From NCBI RefSeq assembly GCF_014337925.2, contig NZ_CP143423.1:4122501-4186500 (forward strand): a stretch of DNA of 64,000 nucleotides, written 5' to 3'. The notes beneath the pieces are model-generated. The model saw nothing but the letters and a program-made list of their open reading frames with translations, ran no database searches and was not told the origin of the DNA. The translations under genes were made by a program, and so were the position numbers. Shown here one piece after another: positions 1-8,596 of the stretch (position 1 is its first letter; every line of letters starts with the position of its first letter). Source of the DNA: Roseobacter fucihabitans (lineage in GTDB: Bacteria; Pseudomonadota; Alphaproteobacteria; Rhodobacterales; Rhodobacteraceae).

Positions 1-405
1 GCCGCCGATTGTGACTTTGACCGTACTGGATGCCTGAACGAATGAGCCGTCATCAAGCTTTGCGATGGCGACCACCTCCTGCGTGCCGGCCAGGCGGATG
101 CGTGTGGAGGCTGCGCGCGATGCGGCCAGCGATCCAAACTTGAACGTGGCGACACTTGGCGTCGGATTACCCGTGGCAAGCACCAGAATTTCCGCAGCAC
201 TGCCGGATGACACCTCGATGGGGACCGTATTGCCATTCTCCGCAATCTCCGGCGCGACCAGCTTGATATCGCCCGTCCCGATCGGCGCACCGCCGGTAAA
301 CGCCGCGATCACATCCTCCACCGCGGCCGACCCGCGGATCGGCAGGCCCGCGACGATCAATGCGCCCGTCCCCATCCATATTGCCTTGCGTCTCGTCAGT
401 TCCAT
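1..405 (-). CDS. soxY: SoxY, thiosulfate-carrier subunit (3' end cut by window edge)
   Basis: SoxY forms the SoxYZ carrier that holds sulfur intermediates covalently on a C-terminal cysteine during periplasmic thiosulfate oxidation. Reading leftward from an ATG at 405 gives 135 codons with no stop. The N-terminus has a twin-arginine pattern (MELTRRK) and a hydrophobic stretch, fitting Tat export. The visible C-terminus is VTIGG at the window edge, exactly where the family's GGCGG swinging arm begins, so only the last few residues are missing. A GGAGG lies 8-10 bases before the ATG. It follows soxX after 36 bases in the same operon. Identification is firm. Confidence 0.93.
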   Translation of the reverse strand, partial: MELTRRKAIWMGTGALIVAGLPIRGSAAVEDVIAAFTGGAPIGTGDIKLVAPEIAENGNTVPIEVSSGSAAEILVLATGNPTPSVATFKFGSLAASRAASTRIRLAGTQEVVAIAKLDDGSFVQASSTVKVTIGG

Positions 406-441
406 AGGTCTTGCTCCTCCATACCCTCACAAAGGGGTCGA

Positions 442-915
442 TTATTCCGTAAGTGTACTCAGATAGGCCACGACATCCTCGATCTGCTGAGCGCTCAGGA
501 TCGGCCCGAATGTATCATCCGCCGCCTCGCCCGTGTAGGCGTTGCCGGGGCGGATAAAGCCTTCGGTTTTGTAAAAGGACGGCATCATGCTGTCCTCGAA
601 CATGATCTTGGCGTTGGCCACGATACCGCGCAATTCCGCCTCGCTCCAACGGTCGCCCGCCCCATCAAGCATCGGCCCAATCTCACCGTGGAAGGGGATA
701 TCCACCAAATCGGTGACCTCGTGACAGGCGACGCAATTGCCCTGCCGCTTGTCGCCGACGATGATGCGTCCATTCACCGGGTCCCCCGGAACGCCGGACA
801 AGGAATGCTCAATCGCCCCCTCGTTAAAACTCACCGCGGTCGGCGCAATCTCTTGCGCAAATGCTCCGGACGACACCAGTCCCGCCGCCGCAGCCATCAT
901 AAAAGATATTTTCAT
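442..915 (-). CDS. soxX: SoxX, c-type cytochrome subunit of SoxAX
   Basis: SoxX pairs with SoxA to link thiosulfate oxidatively to the SoxY cysteine and passes electrons to the respiratory chain. The 157-residue product has a Sec signal peptide (to about residue 20, ending AFA-Q) and one haem site, CVACH at 61-65, with later methionines as candidate axial ligands. I chose the ATG at 915 over an in-frame TTG at 927 because GGGAGG sits just before 915 and the signal peptide begins properly there. It lies between soxW (119 bases upstream) and soxY. The long soxW-soxX gap suggests its own promoter. Confidence 0.93.
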   Translation of the reverse strand: MKISFMMAAAAGLVSSGAFAQEIAPTAVSFNEGAIEHSLSGVPGDPVNGRIIVGDKRQGNCVACHEVTDLVDIPFHGEIGPMLDGAGDRWSEAELRGIVANAKIMFEDSMMPSFYKTEGFIRPGNAYTGEAADDTFGPILSAQQIEDVVAYLSTLTE

Positions 916-973
916 GCGCCCTCCCAAACACGTGTTCAGGGTAGCCTAGACCACGAAACGCGCAGGACGCAAC

Positions 974-1007
974 AACAAATTCAACTAATTGAATGATATG
1001 ATTTGTT
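974..1007. promoter_or_regulatory. nested inverted repeat in the soxW-soxX gap, candidate SoxR operator
   Basis: Two perfect dyads are stacked here. ATTCAA-CTAA-TTGAAT spans 979-994. Around it AACAAAT (974-980) pairs with ATTTGTT (1001-1007). They lie upstream of soxX in the leftward operon. SoxR-type ArsR repressors are reported to bind the soxS-soxV and soxW-soxX gaps in related sox loci, so an operator here is expected, but the exact site is inferred. Confidence 0.5.
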
Positions 1008-1016
1008 GGGGGGGGG
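1008..1016. repeat. run of nine G directly beside the soxW-soxX palindrome
   Basis: A homopolymer of nine G (nine C on the coding strand of the sox operon) lies between the soxW stop and the nested palindrome. Such runs are prone to slippage and could change spacing between regulatory elements. It is noncoding, so no reading frame is affected. Confidence 0.6.
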
Positions 1017-1034
1017 CCGTCCGAACGTCGGCTC

Positions 1035-1598
1035 TTAGCCACCCTGTTCGGCAAACTTACGGGTATGATATCTCTGGAAACTTTCTTCGCCCAGATAGCC
1101 TTCTTCCATCACCCAGTTGAGCATATTGAACGTCGTATGACGCCCGAACGCGCCGGGCATGGTTGCCACCGCCGCGCGCCCCGCTGAGGTATCGCGAGTA
1201 ACCTCGGGCGGGAAAAAGAGAATCGTCGGGGTGAACAATGCGCCCCATTTCCGCACCATCTCTTTCTCGGGCAGGACCTCTCCGTCAAAATCGGTTACCT
1301 CCACGTCCCCGAACATATTGATCTGTATGACAAAGAAATTCGCCTCGATATAGGCTGCGATCTTTTTGTCTGGAAAGACCTCTTCATGCATTTCACGGCA
1401 GTAGATGCACCCGCGCTGTTCGATCATCACCATCAGGCGCTTGTTTTCGCCATTGGCCTCCGCAAGATCTTCCGAGAGATCTTTGAACGTATCGCGCATC
1501 CACGCCGCCTTATGCAGCCCGTCATCGCCAAGTTCTGCCCCCTGCACCGACATCATCATGACCGCCAAAAAGGCACATGCTGTAAATATCTGCCGCAT
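1035..1598 (-). CDS. soxW: SoxW, periplasmic thioredoxin
   Basis: The 187-residue protein has a signal peptide (about 1-20) and a thioredoxin-like fold with C64-I-Y-C67 as the redox pair. SoxW is known as the periplasmic thiol partner that receives reducing power from SoxV and is thought to keep the SoxYZ carrier in its active reduced form. It starts 15 bases after soxV ends, so the two are probably translated from one message. A cis-Pro-like TPT follows in the middle of the domain. The call rests on the CxxC motif and the sox context. Confidence 0.9.
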   Translation of the reverse strand: MRQIFTACAFLAVMMMSVQGAELGDDGLHKAAWMRDTFKDLSEDLAEANGENKRLMVMIEQRGCIYCREMHEEVFPDKKIAAYIEANFFVIQINMFGDVEVTDFDGEVLPEKEMVRKWGALFTPTILFFPPEVTRDTSAGRAAVATMPGAFGRHTTFNMLNWVMEEGYLGEESFQRYHTRKFAEQGG

Positions 1599-1613
1599 CA
1601 GATTTCCTTTCTC

Positions 1614-2354
1614 TTAGCGCAGGACGCCGATGTCCGGCCCAACTTCGAGCATCCATTGCGCAATGATATTCATTGAATTCGTCGCAATCAAAATCCCGAA
1701 CAGGATCAGCATTACACCCATGATTTTTTCGATACTCCCCAGATGCCTGCGAAATCGGGACATCCAACGCATGAACGGGCCGATGAAAAGCGCGGCCAGA
1801 ATGAAGGGAGCCGTCATGCCGAGGCCATAGACAAACAACAGCTGCGCACCCATGGATGCCGTGTCCGTCCCCGCCGCCGTGAACAGGATCGCCGCCAGAA
1901 CCGGCCCGACGCAGGGCGTCCAACCAAAGGCAAAAGCCAGGCCGATCACATAGGCCCCGACCAGGCTGATATTAGCGGTCACCCCGGCATCCGCGCGCAA
2001 TTGGCGGTACAAAACGCCGATGCGGATCACGCCCAGAAAATGCAGCCCCATTGCAATGATGATGGCGGCAGCAACCCATCGCAGCAGGTCAAAATACTCG
2101 CGCACCACCTGCCCGAAGGTGCTCGCGGCAGCCCCCAGTCCCATGAAGATCGTGATGACACCCGCGGCAAAAAAACAGGCCGCGAGCACGGCGCGCGCGC
2201 GGATCCGCCCGTCGATATGCGCATCTGCACAGATCTGGTTCATGCCGACACCAGCCAGATAGCTCAGGTAAAACGGCACCATCGGCAGGATACAAGGCGA
2301 CAGGAAAGACAGGATGCCCGCAAAAGCAGCGCCGGCGAATGTGATCTCCATCAT
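1614..2354 (-). CDS. soxV: SoxV, CcdA/DsbD-type membrane thiol transporter
   Basis: This 246-residue, roughly six-helix membrane protein belongs to the CcdA family, which moves electrons from cytoplasmic thioredoxin across the membrane. The family's two membrane cysteines are visible: C21 in LSPCILPMVPFYLSYLAG and C148 in FGWTPCVGP. In sox loci SoxV reduces SoxW. The start could be either of two adjacent ATGs (2354 or 2351); no strong ribosome site separates them. It is divergent from soxS across a short promoter region with a palindrome. Confidence 0.92.
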   Translation of the reverse strand: MMEITFAGAAFAGILSFLSPCILPMVPFYLSYLAGVGMNQICADAHIDGRIRARAVLAACFFAAGVITIFMGLGAAASTFGQVVREYFDLLRWVAAAIIIAMGLHFLGVIRIGVLYRQLRADAGVTANISLVGAYVIGLAFAFGWTPCVGPVLAAILFTAAGTDTASMGAQLLFVYGLGMTAPFILAALFIGPFMRWMSRFRRHLGSIEKIMGVMLILFGILIATNSMNIIAQWMLEVGPDIGVLR

Positions 2355-2379
2355 GTGAACGGTCCACGCTTGTACAATT

Positions 2380-2398
2380 CACATATTCATATTATGTG
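2380..2398. promoter_or_regulatory. inverted repeat in the soxV/soxS divergent promoter, candidate SoxR operator
   Basis: CACATA (2380-2385) and TATGTG (2393-2398) form a perfect 6-bp dyad with a 7-base spacer, in the short gap between divergent soxV and soxS. The position and size suit a dimeric ArsR-family repressor such as SoxR, encoded next to soxS. The surrounding sequence is AT-rich, as expected for a promoter. Confidence 0.55.
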
Positions 2399-2424
2399 GT
2401 TTGATAAGTAAAGGTCAATCTGGC

Positions 2425-2793
2425 ATGGTCCTGCGTACCCTCATTTTCAGCTTACTCTTGAGCCTGGCTTCAACGCTGAGTGCCACGGCTGACACCGTGT
2501 TGGTCATGGTGGAAGAAAAAGGCTGCATCTGGTGTGCGCGCTGGAACAAAGAGATTTCGCACATCTATCCAAAAACGGCCGAAGGGGCCGCAGCCCCTCT
2601 GCGCCGGATCGATATTCACGCGCCACGGCCCGATGGGTTAACCTTCAAACGGTCTCTGAACTTTACCCCGACATTCGTGCTTGTTATCGACGGGCAAGAA
2701 GTGTCGCGCATCGAAGGCTACCCCGGGGAAGATTTTTTCTGGGGCTTGCTGGGGCAGATGCTGCGGGATGCCAAAGTTGATGTGACGGGATAA
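2425..2793 (+). CDS. soxS: SoxS, periplasmic thioredoxin-like protein
   Basis: The 122-residue product has a signal peptide (about 1-22) and C34-I-W-C37 in a short thioredoxin-like domain. SoxS in Paracoccus-type sox loci is a periplasmic thiol-disulfide protein that reactivates the SoxYZ carrier. I chose ATG 2425, which has AAGG upstream and begins directly at the signal peptide; an in-frame TTG at 2401 would add eight residues and overlap the operator region. It is followed after 9 bases by soxR. Confidence 0.85.
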   Translation: MVLRTLIFSLLLSLASTLSATADTVLVMVEEKGCIWCARWNKEISHIYPKTAEGAAAPLRRIDIHAPRPDGLTFKRSLNFTPTFVLVIDGQEVSRIEGYPGEDFFWGLLGQMLRDAKVDVTG

Positions 2794-2802
2794 GAATAGC
2801 AT

Positions 2803-3195
2803 ATGGACACGCAAAATCTGGACGCGGCGGCGGTCACGGACACAAACGCGCAGGAAACGACAAGCCTGCCTGTTTTTGACAAGAACATGTGCGCCGAGGA
2901 CATGGATAAGATGGCCGCCAACGCCATGCGGGCGTCGAATTTCCTCAAGGCGATCAGCCATGAGGGCCGTCTGATGATCCTGTGCCATCTGGCGTCAGGC
3001 GAAAAATCCGTCACCGAGCTCGAAGACCTGTTGTCCGCGCGTCAGGCCGCCGTGTCCCAACAGCTTTCGCGCCTGCGACTTGAAGGTCTGGTAACACCCC
3101 GACGTGATGGCAAGACGATCTACTACAGCCTCGCGGATGACCGCCCCAAACAGATCATGGAAGTCGTCTACGATCTTTTCTGTCGCGCAAAATAA
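2803..3195 (+). CDS. soxR: SoxR, ArsR-family repressor of sox genes
   Basis: This 130-residue winged-helix regulator has an ArsR-type DNA-recognition helix (about 71-95, SARQAAVSQQLSRLRLEG) and a wing (RRDGKTIYYSL). C61 (in MILCHL) and C127 (in DLFCRAK) occupy the positions of the dithiol pair that senses persulfide in the SqrR/BigR group, so this protein may release DNA when C61 and C127 become bridged by sulfur; that is inference. C30 lies in a variable N-terminal tail. The gene sits between soxS and soxT and probably controls both divergent sox transcripts. Confidence 0.9.
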   Translation: MDTQNLDAAAVTDTNAQETTSLPVFDKNMCAEDMDKMAANAMRASNFLKAISHEGRLMILCHLASGEKSVTELEDLLSARQAAVSQQLSRLRLEGLVTPRRDGKTIYYSLADDRPKQIMEVVYDLFCRAK

Positions 3196-3227
3196 CATCG
3201 CCCGCCAAAACTGAGAAGGCACAGCCC

Positions 3228-4283
3228 ATGTTCGATATCGTCTCAGAGCCGGTCATGGTGGCGATGATCGGTCTGATCGGGGGTCTCTTGCTTGGCCTGG
3301 CCGCACGTATGGGGCGGTTTTGCACCCTGGGCGCGATTGAAGACCTCTTTTACGGCGACAGCACAATCCGTTTACGCATGTGGGGCGTCGCCATCGGCGT
3401 CTCGATCATCGGCACTTTTGGACTTTCCGCCTTGGGGCTGCTTGATCTGAACCAGACACTTTATGCCAGCAGGATCTGGAACCCCTTCGCGAGCATCTTC
3501 GGCGGGCTGGTCTTTGGCTACGGCATGGCCTTGGCGGGCAACTGCGGCTATGGTGCATTGGCGCGGATGGGTGGGGGTGATCTGCGCTCATTCGTGATCA
3601 TTCTGGTGATGGGTATCTCCGCCTATATCACTCTGGGCGGACCCCTGTCCGGTCTGCGCATCTGGGCTTTCGGTGATACCCAGGCCGTGTCCCATACCCC
3701 GACCTTTGCGCATGCGCTCTCCAACCTCACAGGGATCAAGATCGAGACCGCCGGTATAACCATCGGTGCGGCGATTCTAGCTCTGACTTTACTGGACCGC
3801 TCTATAAGACAGGCACCCGCCCCCCTGTTTTGGGGCATGATTGTCGGTATCGCGATCACCTCGGGTTGGGCAGGGACACAATGGGTCGCGAACACCGGCT
3901 TTGATGCCACACCCGTGCTCAGCCATACGTTCTCAGCGCCCATTGGCGAAACCATCCTCTATACGATGACGTCATCGGGCAACTCGATCAGCTTTGGCAC
4001 AGGGTCGGTCATAGGGGTGCTGCTCGGTGCCTTCATGGGCAGCAGGGTCAGGGGACATTTCCGATGGGAAGCCTGCGAAGACCCGCGTGAACTTCGACGC
4101 CAGATACTGGGCGCAGGTTTGATGGGGATTGGGGCCGTGGTGGCTGTTGGGTGCAGCATTGGACAGGGGTTGTCGGCTTTTTCCGTCCTCGCATATAGCG
4201 CGCCCGTGACGCTCCTGTGCATCATGGCAGGTGCCGCGATAGGCTTGCGTCAACTGATACTGGGGTTCGCGCCTTCGGTGTGA
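3228..4283 (+). CDS. soxT: SoxT, YeeE/YedE-type sulfur-compound membrane transporter
   Basis: The 351-residue polytopic protein carries two internal sulf-transport repeats of the YeeE/YedE family. Family cysteines appear in GRFCTLGAIED (C32), AGNCGYGALARMGGGD and AVGCSIGQGLSAFSVLA near the C-terminus. YeeE homologues conduct thiosulfate, and SoxT genes accompany sox regulators, so import of a sulfur signal or substrate is likely. It begins 32 bases after soxR and probably ends the rightward sox transcript. It converges with mtlK across 133 bases in which I see no clear terminator. Confidence 0.85.
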   Translation: MFDIVSEPVMVAMIGLIGGLLLGLAARMGRFCTLGAIEDLFYGDSTIRLRMWGVAIGVSIIGTFGLSALGLLDLNQTLYASRIWNPFASIFGGLVFGYGMALAGNCGYGALARMGGGDLRSFVIILVMGISAYITLGGPLSGLRIWAFGDTQAVSHTPTFAHALSNLTGIKIETAGITIGAAILALTLLDRSIRQAPAPLFWGMIVGIAITSGWAGTQWVANTGFDATPVLSHTFSAPIGETILYTMTSSGNSISFGTGSVIGVLLGAFMGSRVRGHFRWEACEDPRELRRQILGAGLMGIGAVVAVGCSIGQGLSAFSVLAYSAPVTLLCIMAGAAIGLRQLILGFAPSV

Positions 4284-4416
4284 AGGCGCAGACGATAAAT
4301 TCACCCCCGACTGATCTCTCACTCAGGATGATACCAACGCATTGACCTGCTGATTTTTGCTTGATCTGGCGTTTCTCGCGCCCGGCCTACCCCTGAATAG
4401 ACTGACAAGGGCTGAC

Positions 4417-5886
4417 TCACACTTCCTCATTGAGGTATGTTTTGATGGTATTTTCTGTGCCTTTTGTGTGGATCATTTTGAGGTATTTATGGAAGGCTTT
4501 GGCGAATGTTTTGTTTTGCCCCAGGGACCCGTAGCATTGGGTTTGGGCGATCCAGGTTTGGGGGGTTTGGCGGGCGGCGTTTGCGGCGGTGGTGAGGGTG
4601 TGCCAGGCGGGGTCGTTGGGGGCGATGGGGGTGGCGTCTTCGCGACTGCCACAGCACATGCGCGCCCAGAGCGCCTCGATCAGCGCCAGCCCTTCGATGG
4701 GTGCATCGCCGGCCAGCGCGTCACGGATAATGGGGTGCAAAAAGCCTGCATGGCGCGCGGCCCCGTCAAAGGCAACGCGGCGCGTGGTATCGCGGATTTC
4801 GGGGTTGGCAAAGCGCGCCGCGATCAGATCGACGTATTCCTGCGGGGCCATGCCGGGCACGGCGGCCACATGCGGGACGATCTCCTCGCGGGCGATCTTG
4901 TGGAACAGCGCGCTGATCAGCGGATGCGCCATGGCCCCGGCGATGGTCTCCACTGACAGCAATTCCGCCGGGGTGGCGATGATCTGATGACCCGCGTTGA
5001 GCAGGCGCAGCTTCATCGCCTCATAGCTGTGCACATTGTCGGTAAAGGTCGCGCCCACAAGGTCCCAATCGGGCCGCCCGGCGCAAAAATCATCCTCGAT
5101 CACCCATTGGCGGAAGTTCTCATGGGTCACCGGGGCCGCGTCCTCAATGCCAAACCCGCGCGCCAGGTCCAGCTCCGCCGGTCCGGTCGCGGGCACGATG
5201 CAATCCACCATCGCATTGGGGAAAGTGACGTTTTGCGCAATCCAATCCGCCAGGACGGGGTCCGACAGGCGCGCCAATCCCAGCACGCTCTGGCGCAGGA
5301 TGTTGCCGTTGCCCTGAAGATTGTCGCAGCTTTGACAGGTAAACGGCCCCGCACCCGCATCCCGGCGCAACTTCAGCGCGGCGATGATCGCGCCAAAGGC
5401 GCTGCGCGGCGTTTCGGGATGCGCGGCGTCATGCGCCATATCGGGATGATCCGCGTCGAACCCGCCCTCGGGGGCGACGTAATAGCCGCCCTCGGTCACG
5501 GTCAGGGACACGATCCGGATCGCCGGTTCGGCCATATGCGCAATCAGGGCTGCGTTATCATCCGCCACCGGGATAAAGCCGATCATGGCCCCTGTGACCT
5601 CGGCGGATTTACCCGAGGGGTCCAGCTCGATCAGGGTGGTCAGGCAATCCTGCGCCAGCATCCGCGCGCGCTGTGCACCGTCCGCCGGGCGCACCCCCGC
5701 GCCTAAGATAGCCCAGTCCTGCGCCAATCCCTGCTGCATCAGACGGTGCAGATACCAGGCCTGATGCGCACGGTGGAAGTTTCCCAGACCAATATGGATG
5801 ATGCCGGCACTGAGGTCCGCGCGCGCATAAGAGGGGCGGCGCACCTGTGGCGGCAGGTCGTCAAGAGTGTCGAGGCGCAACCGCAT
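4417..5886 (-). CDS. mtlK: Mannitol 2-dehydrogenase (polyol dehydrogenase)
   Basis: The 489-residue enzyme belongs to the long-chain mannitol dehydrogenase family and would oxidise D-mannitol (and similar hexitols) to D-fructose with NAD. The N-terminal dinucleotide site is IIHIGLGNFHRAHQ (about 29-42), and the family's catalytic K-x4-N-x2-H appears as KLRLLNAGH. Length is normal. The start overlaps the smoS stop by one base (TGATG), showing translational coupling at the end of the smo operon. Gene order smoE-F-G-K-S-mtlK matches the known Rhodobacter sphaeroides polyol operon. Confidence 0.92.
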   Translation of the reverse strand: MRLRLDTLDDLPPQVRRPSYARADLSAGIIHIGLGNFHRAHQAWYLHRLMQQGLAQDWAILGAGVRPADGAQRARMLAQDCLTTLIELDPSGKSAEVTGAMIGFIPVADDNAALIAHMAEPAIRIVSLTVTEGGYYVAPEGGFDADHPDMAHDAAHPETPRSAFGAIIAALKLRRDAGAGPFTCQSCDNLQGNGNILRQSVLGLARLSDPVLADWIAQNVTFPNAMVDCIVPATGPAELDLARGFGIEDAAPVTHENFRQWVIEDDFCAGRPDWDLVGATFTDNVHSYEAMKLRLLNAGHQIIATPAELLSVETIAGAMAHPLISALFHKIAREEIVPHVAAVPGMAPQEYVDLIAARFANPEIRDTTRRVAFDGAARHAGFLHPIIRDALAGDAPIEGLALIEALWARMCCGSREDATPIAPNDPAWHTLTTAANAARQTPQTWIAQTQCYGSLGQNKTFAKAFHKYLKMIHTKGTENTIKTYLNEEV

Positions 5887-6650
5887 CAGCTCATCCAGTT
5901 CCCGCCATCCACATTCAGCGTCTGCGCGGTGATATAGCGCGCGCCGTCAGAGGCCAGGAACACCACCGGATCGGCAATATCACGCGGATCGCCCATGCGC
6001 CCCAGCGGCACGGCGTCTCCGACTTCGCGCTTTTTCTGACCCTTGGGTTTATTCTCGTACTCGGCGAACTGCGCGTCCACCAGATCCCACATCGGCGTGT
6101 CCACCACACCGGGCGCAATCGCGTTGACGCGGATGTTATCGCCCGCCAGTTCCAGCGCCAGGCTCTGCGTGATCGAGATTACCGCCGCCTTGGTCGAACA
6201 GTAAATCAGGACGTTGGCCTCGCCGCGCCGCCCGGCTTGCGAGGCGAAGTTGATGATCACACCGCCACCGCGTTTTTTCATCACAGGCACCACCGCCTGA
6301 GCCGCAAAGATCGTACCGCCCACATTCACATCATATTGGCGGCGGTAATCATCGGGTGTGATGCGATCGAGCGAGGCCATGTTGAAGATGCCCGCGTTAT
6401 TAACCAGAATGTCGATGCCGCCAAGCGCGTCCTCAACCTCGCCCACACCGCGCGCGATGGCGTCAAAATCCGTCACATCCATGGCCAGCGCCATACCGTT
6501 GATCGAAACCGCAGTCGCGTGGGCCGCGTCCAGATCCAGATCACAGACCGCAACCCTGGCCCCCGCCCCCGCCAGCGCCTCGCAGATGGCGCGCCCGATC
6601 CCGCGCGCACCGCCCGTCACAAGCGCGACCTTCCCGCTCAGATCGCTCAT
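5886..6650 (-). CDS. smoS: Sorbitol (L-iditol 2-) dehydrogenase, SDR family
   Basis: A classical 254-residue short-chain dehydrogenase. It has the cofactor loop VTGGARGIG near residues 12-20, the NNAG strand, and the catalytic YCSTK (Y-x3-K) motif. In the Rhodobacter smo operon the SDR SmoS oxidises D-glucitol to D-fructose, and the operon context here supports the same role. It overlaps smoK by four bases (ATGA) and mtlK by one base, so the three are translationally coupled. Confidence 0.88.
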   Translation of the reverse strand: MSDLSGKVALVTGGARGIGRAICEALAGAGARVAVCDLDLDAAHATAVSINGMALAMDVTDFDAIARGVGEVEDALGGIDILVNNAGIFNMASLDRITPDDYRRQYDVNVGGTIFAAQAVVPVMKKRGGGVIINFASQAGRRGEANVLIYCSTKAAVISITQSLALELAGDNIRVNAIAPGVVDTPMWDLVDAQFAEYENKPKGQKKREVGDAVPLGRMGDPRDIADPVVFLASDGARYITAQTLNVDGGNWMS

Positions 6651-7651
6651 GGCATGCGCAACCCTTGCGCGTCAAAGCGGTGGATCATCTCGGCCTGCGG
6701 CGTGAGGTAAATCGTGTCGCCGTGGCGCGCCTCGATATCACCGGTGATGCGCACGGTCATCATGTCCATCAACCCGGTTTCATGCACGTGGATGAAGGTA
6801 TCAGAGCCCAGATGCTCGGCCACGCCGACGGTGCCCTGCCACAGGCCCTCAGATTTGGACACGCTCATATGTTCGGGGCGCACGCCGATGGTTTCCCCGC
6901 CGTGTTTGCGCGCCTCTTCCCCCTCGATGAGGTTCATCCTGGGCGAGCCGATGAAGCCTGCGACAAACTTGTTGCGCGGCGTGTGATAAAGCTCCAGGGG
7001 TGATCCGACCTGCTCAATCACGCCCGCCTGCAACACCACGATCTTGTCGGCCATGGTCATCGCCTCTACCTGATCATGGGTGACATAGATCATCGTGGTT
7101 TTCAGCTTTTCATGCAGCTCTGAGATCTCCAGCCGCATGCCGACCCGCAAGGCGGCATCCAGGTTTGAGAGCGGCTCGTCAAACAGGAACGCCGCCGGTT
7201 CGCGCACGATCGCGCGCCCGATGGCCACGCGCTGGCGCTGGCCACCGGATAATTGTCCGGGCTTGCGATCCAGATAATCCGTGAGGTTCAACGCCGAAGC
7301 CGCCGCCTCGATCTTGGCCTTTTGCGTGGCCTCATCCAGACCCGCCATGCGCATCGGAAAGGCGATGTTCTTGCGCACCGACATATGCGGATAAAGTGCG
7401 TAAGACTGGAACACCATCGCCAGCCCGCGCTTGGAGGGGGGCAGTTCGGTGGCGTTTTTCCCATCAATGCTGATGTCGCCGGAGGTGGTATCCTCCAGCC
7501 CCGCGATCAGGCGCAACAACGTGGATTTACCGCAGCCCGAGGGGCCGACAAAGACCACGAACTCGCCCTCGTTGATCTCCAGATCAAGCGGTGGAATGAC
7601 CTGAACATCGCCAAAGCTCTTGGTGACCTGATTGAGGCTGATCTGACCCAT
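6647..7651 (-). CDS. smoK: Polyol ABC transporter ATP-binding subunit
   Basis: The 334-residue ATPase is of the MalK/UgpC type. Walker A is GPSGCGKST, the signature is [14 protein letters not shown], Walker B is [13 protein letters not shown], and a C-terminal regulatory OB-like domain (MOI/TOBE, after about residue 235) is present. It powers uptake of sorbitol or mannitol with SmoE-F-G. It lies 99 bases downstream of smoG, a gap that contains a decayed copy of the smoG tail, and overlaps smoS by four bases. Confidence 0.92.
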   Translation of the reverse strand: MGQISLNQVTKSFGDVQVIPPLDLEINEGEFVVFVGPSGCGKSTLLRLIAGLEDTTSGDISIDGKNATELPPSKRGLAMVFQSYALYPHMSVRKNIAFPMRMAGLDEATQKAKIEAAASALNLTDYLDRKPGQLSGGQRQRVAIGRAIVREPAAFLFDEPLSNLDAALRVGMRLEISELHEKLKTTMIYVTHDQVEAMTMADKIVVLQAGVIEQVGSPLELYHTPRNKFVAGFIGSPRMNLIEGEEARKHGGETIGVRPEHMSVSKSEGLWQGTVGVAEHLGSDTFIHVHETGLMDMMTVRITGDIEARHGDTIYLTPQAEMIHRFDAQGLRMP

Positions 7652-7720
7652 GCTATGCGTTCTCCCGTGTTAGGCTGCCGGGATCGGACCGGCGGATGAT
7701 GGTATGTGGCAGCGCGGTCC

Positions 7721-7770
7721 TCACTTGACCGCGCCGAAGGGGCGCGAGGTTCACTTGACTGCGCCAAAGG
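7721..7770. repeat. tandem duplication of the smoG C-terminus (30-bp period)
   Basis: The 20 bases at 7751-7770 encode the end of SmoG (FGAVK then stop). The 20 bases at 7721-7740 match them at 18 positions and lie exactly 30 bases away, in the same frame, again ending FGAVK plus TGA. The downstream copy lies after the smoG stop and is a leftover of a ten-codon duplication. Confidence 0.8.
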
Positions 7771-8581
7771 TAAGACCCCGCACGAGTTGTTTCTGGCTGA
7801 ACCACCCCATGATGAGGATCGGCGCGATGGCCAGCATCGAGGCCGCCGAGAGCTTGGCGTAAAACAACCCCTCAGGGGCCGAGAAGCTGGCGATGAAGGC
7901 CGTGAGCGGGGCCGCGTTCACCGTGGTCAAAAGGATCGTCCAGAAGGCCTCGTTCCAGGCCAGAATGATGTTGAGCAGCACCGTGGAGGCAATCCCCGGC
8001 AGTGCCATTGGCGTCAGCACATAGAGGATTTCGGATTTCAGACCGGCCCCGTCCATACGCGCGGCTTCCAGGATATCCACCGGGATTTCGCGGAAATAGG
8101 TGTAAAGCATCCAGACGATGATCGGCAGGTTGATCAACATCAACACCACGATCAACAGGATCCGGCTGTCCATGACGTCAAAATATTTCGCCAGCAACAC
8201 CAGCGGGTAAAGCACGCCCACGGCGGGCAGCATTTTGGTCGACAGCATCCAGAGCAGCACATCCTTGGTCCGTTTGCCCGGCACAAAAGCCATCGCCCAG
8301 GCCGCCGGCACCGCGATCAATATCCCCAACAAAGTCGAGCCCACCGCAATGACAATCGAGTTCATCAGCGCCTTGGGGTAATTCGAACGCTCCTGCACGG
8401 CGGCATAGTTTTCCAGCGTCCAGTCAAAGAGGAACCAGACAGGTGGATCCGAGATCGCCGTCGCCTCCGATTTGAAAGAGGTCAGAAAGGTCCACAGGAT
8501 CGGGAAGAACATCGCCAGACCAAAGGCCCAGGCAAAGATCGTCCACATGATCTTTTTCTGCGTTGTAACGGCACGGGCCAT
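7751..8581 (-). CDS. smoG: Polyol ABC transporter permease (second)
   Basis: A 276-residue MalG-type inner-membrane permease with about six helices. The ATPase-docking EAA motif appears as EAARMDGAGLKSEILYVLTPMALPGI. It forms the channel with SmoF. The gene starts 15 bases after smoF ends. Its last ten codons are duplicated just beyond the stop codon (see the repeat entry). ATG 8581 is the natural start; the first hydrophobic helix follows within about 15 residues. Confidence 0.9.
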   Translation of the reverse strand: MARAVTTQKKIMWTIFAWAFGLAMFFPILWTFLTSFKSEATAISDPPVWFLFDWTLENYAAVQERSNYPKALMNSIVIAVGSTLLGILIAVPAAWAMAFVPGKRTKDVLLWMLSTKMLPAVGVLYPLVLLAKYFDVMDSRILLIVVLMLINLPIIVWMLYTYFREIPVDILEAARMDGAGLKSEILYVLTPMALPGIASTVLLNIILAWNEAFWTILLTTVNAAPLTAFIASFSAPEGLFYAKLSAASMLAIAPILIMGWFSQKQLVRGLTFGAVK

Positions 8582-8596
8582 GGTGGTGTCCTTCCC

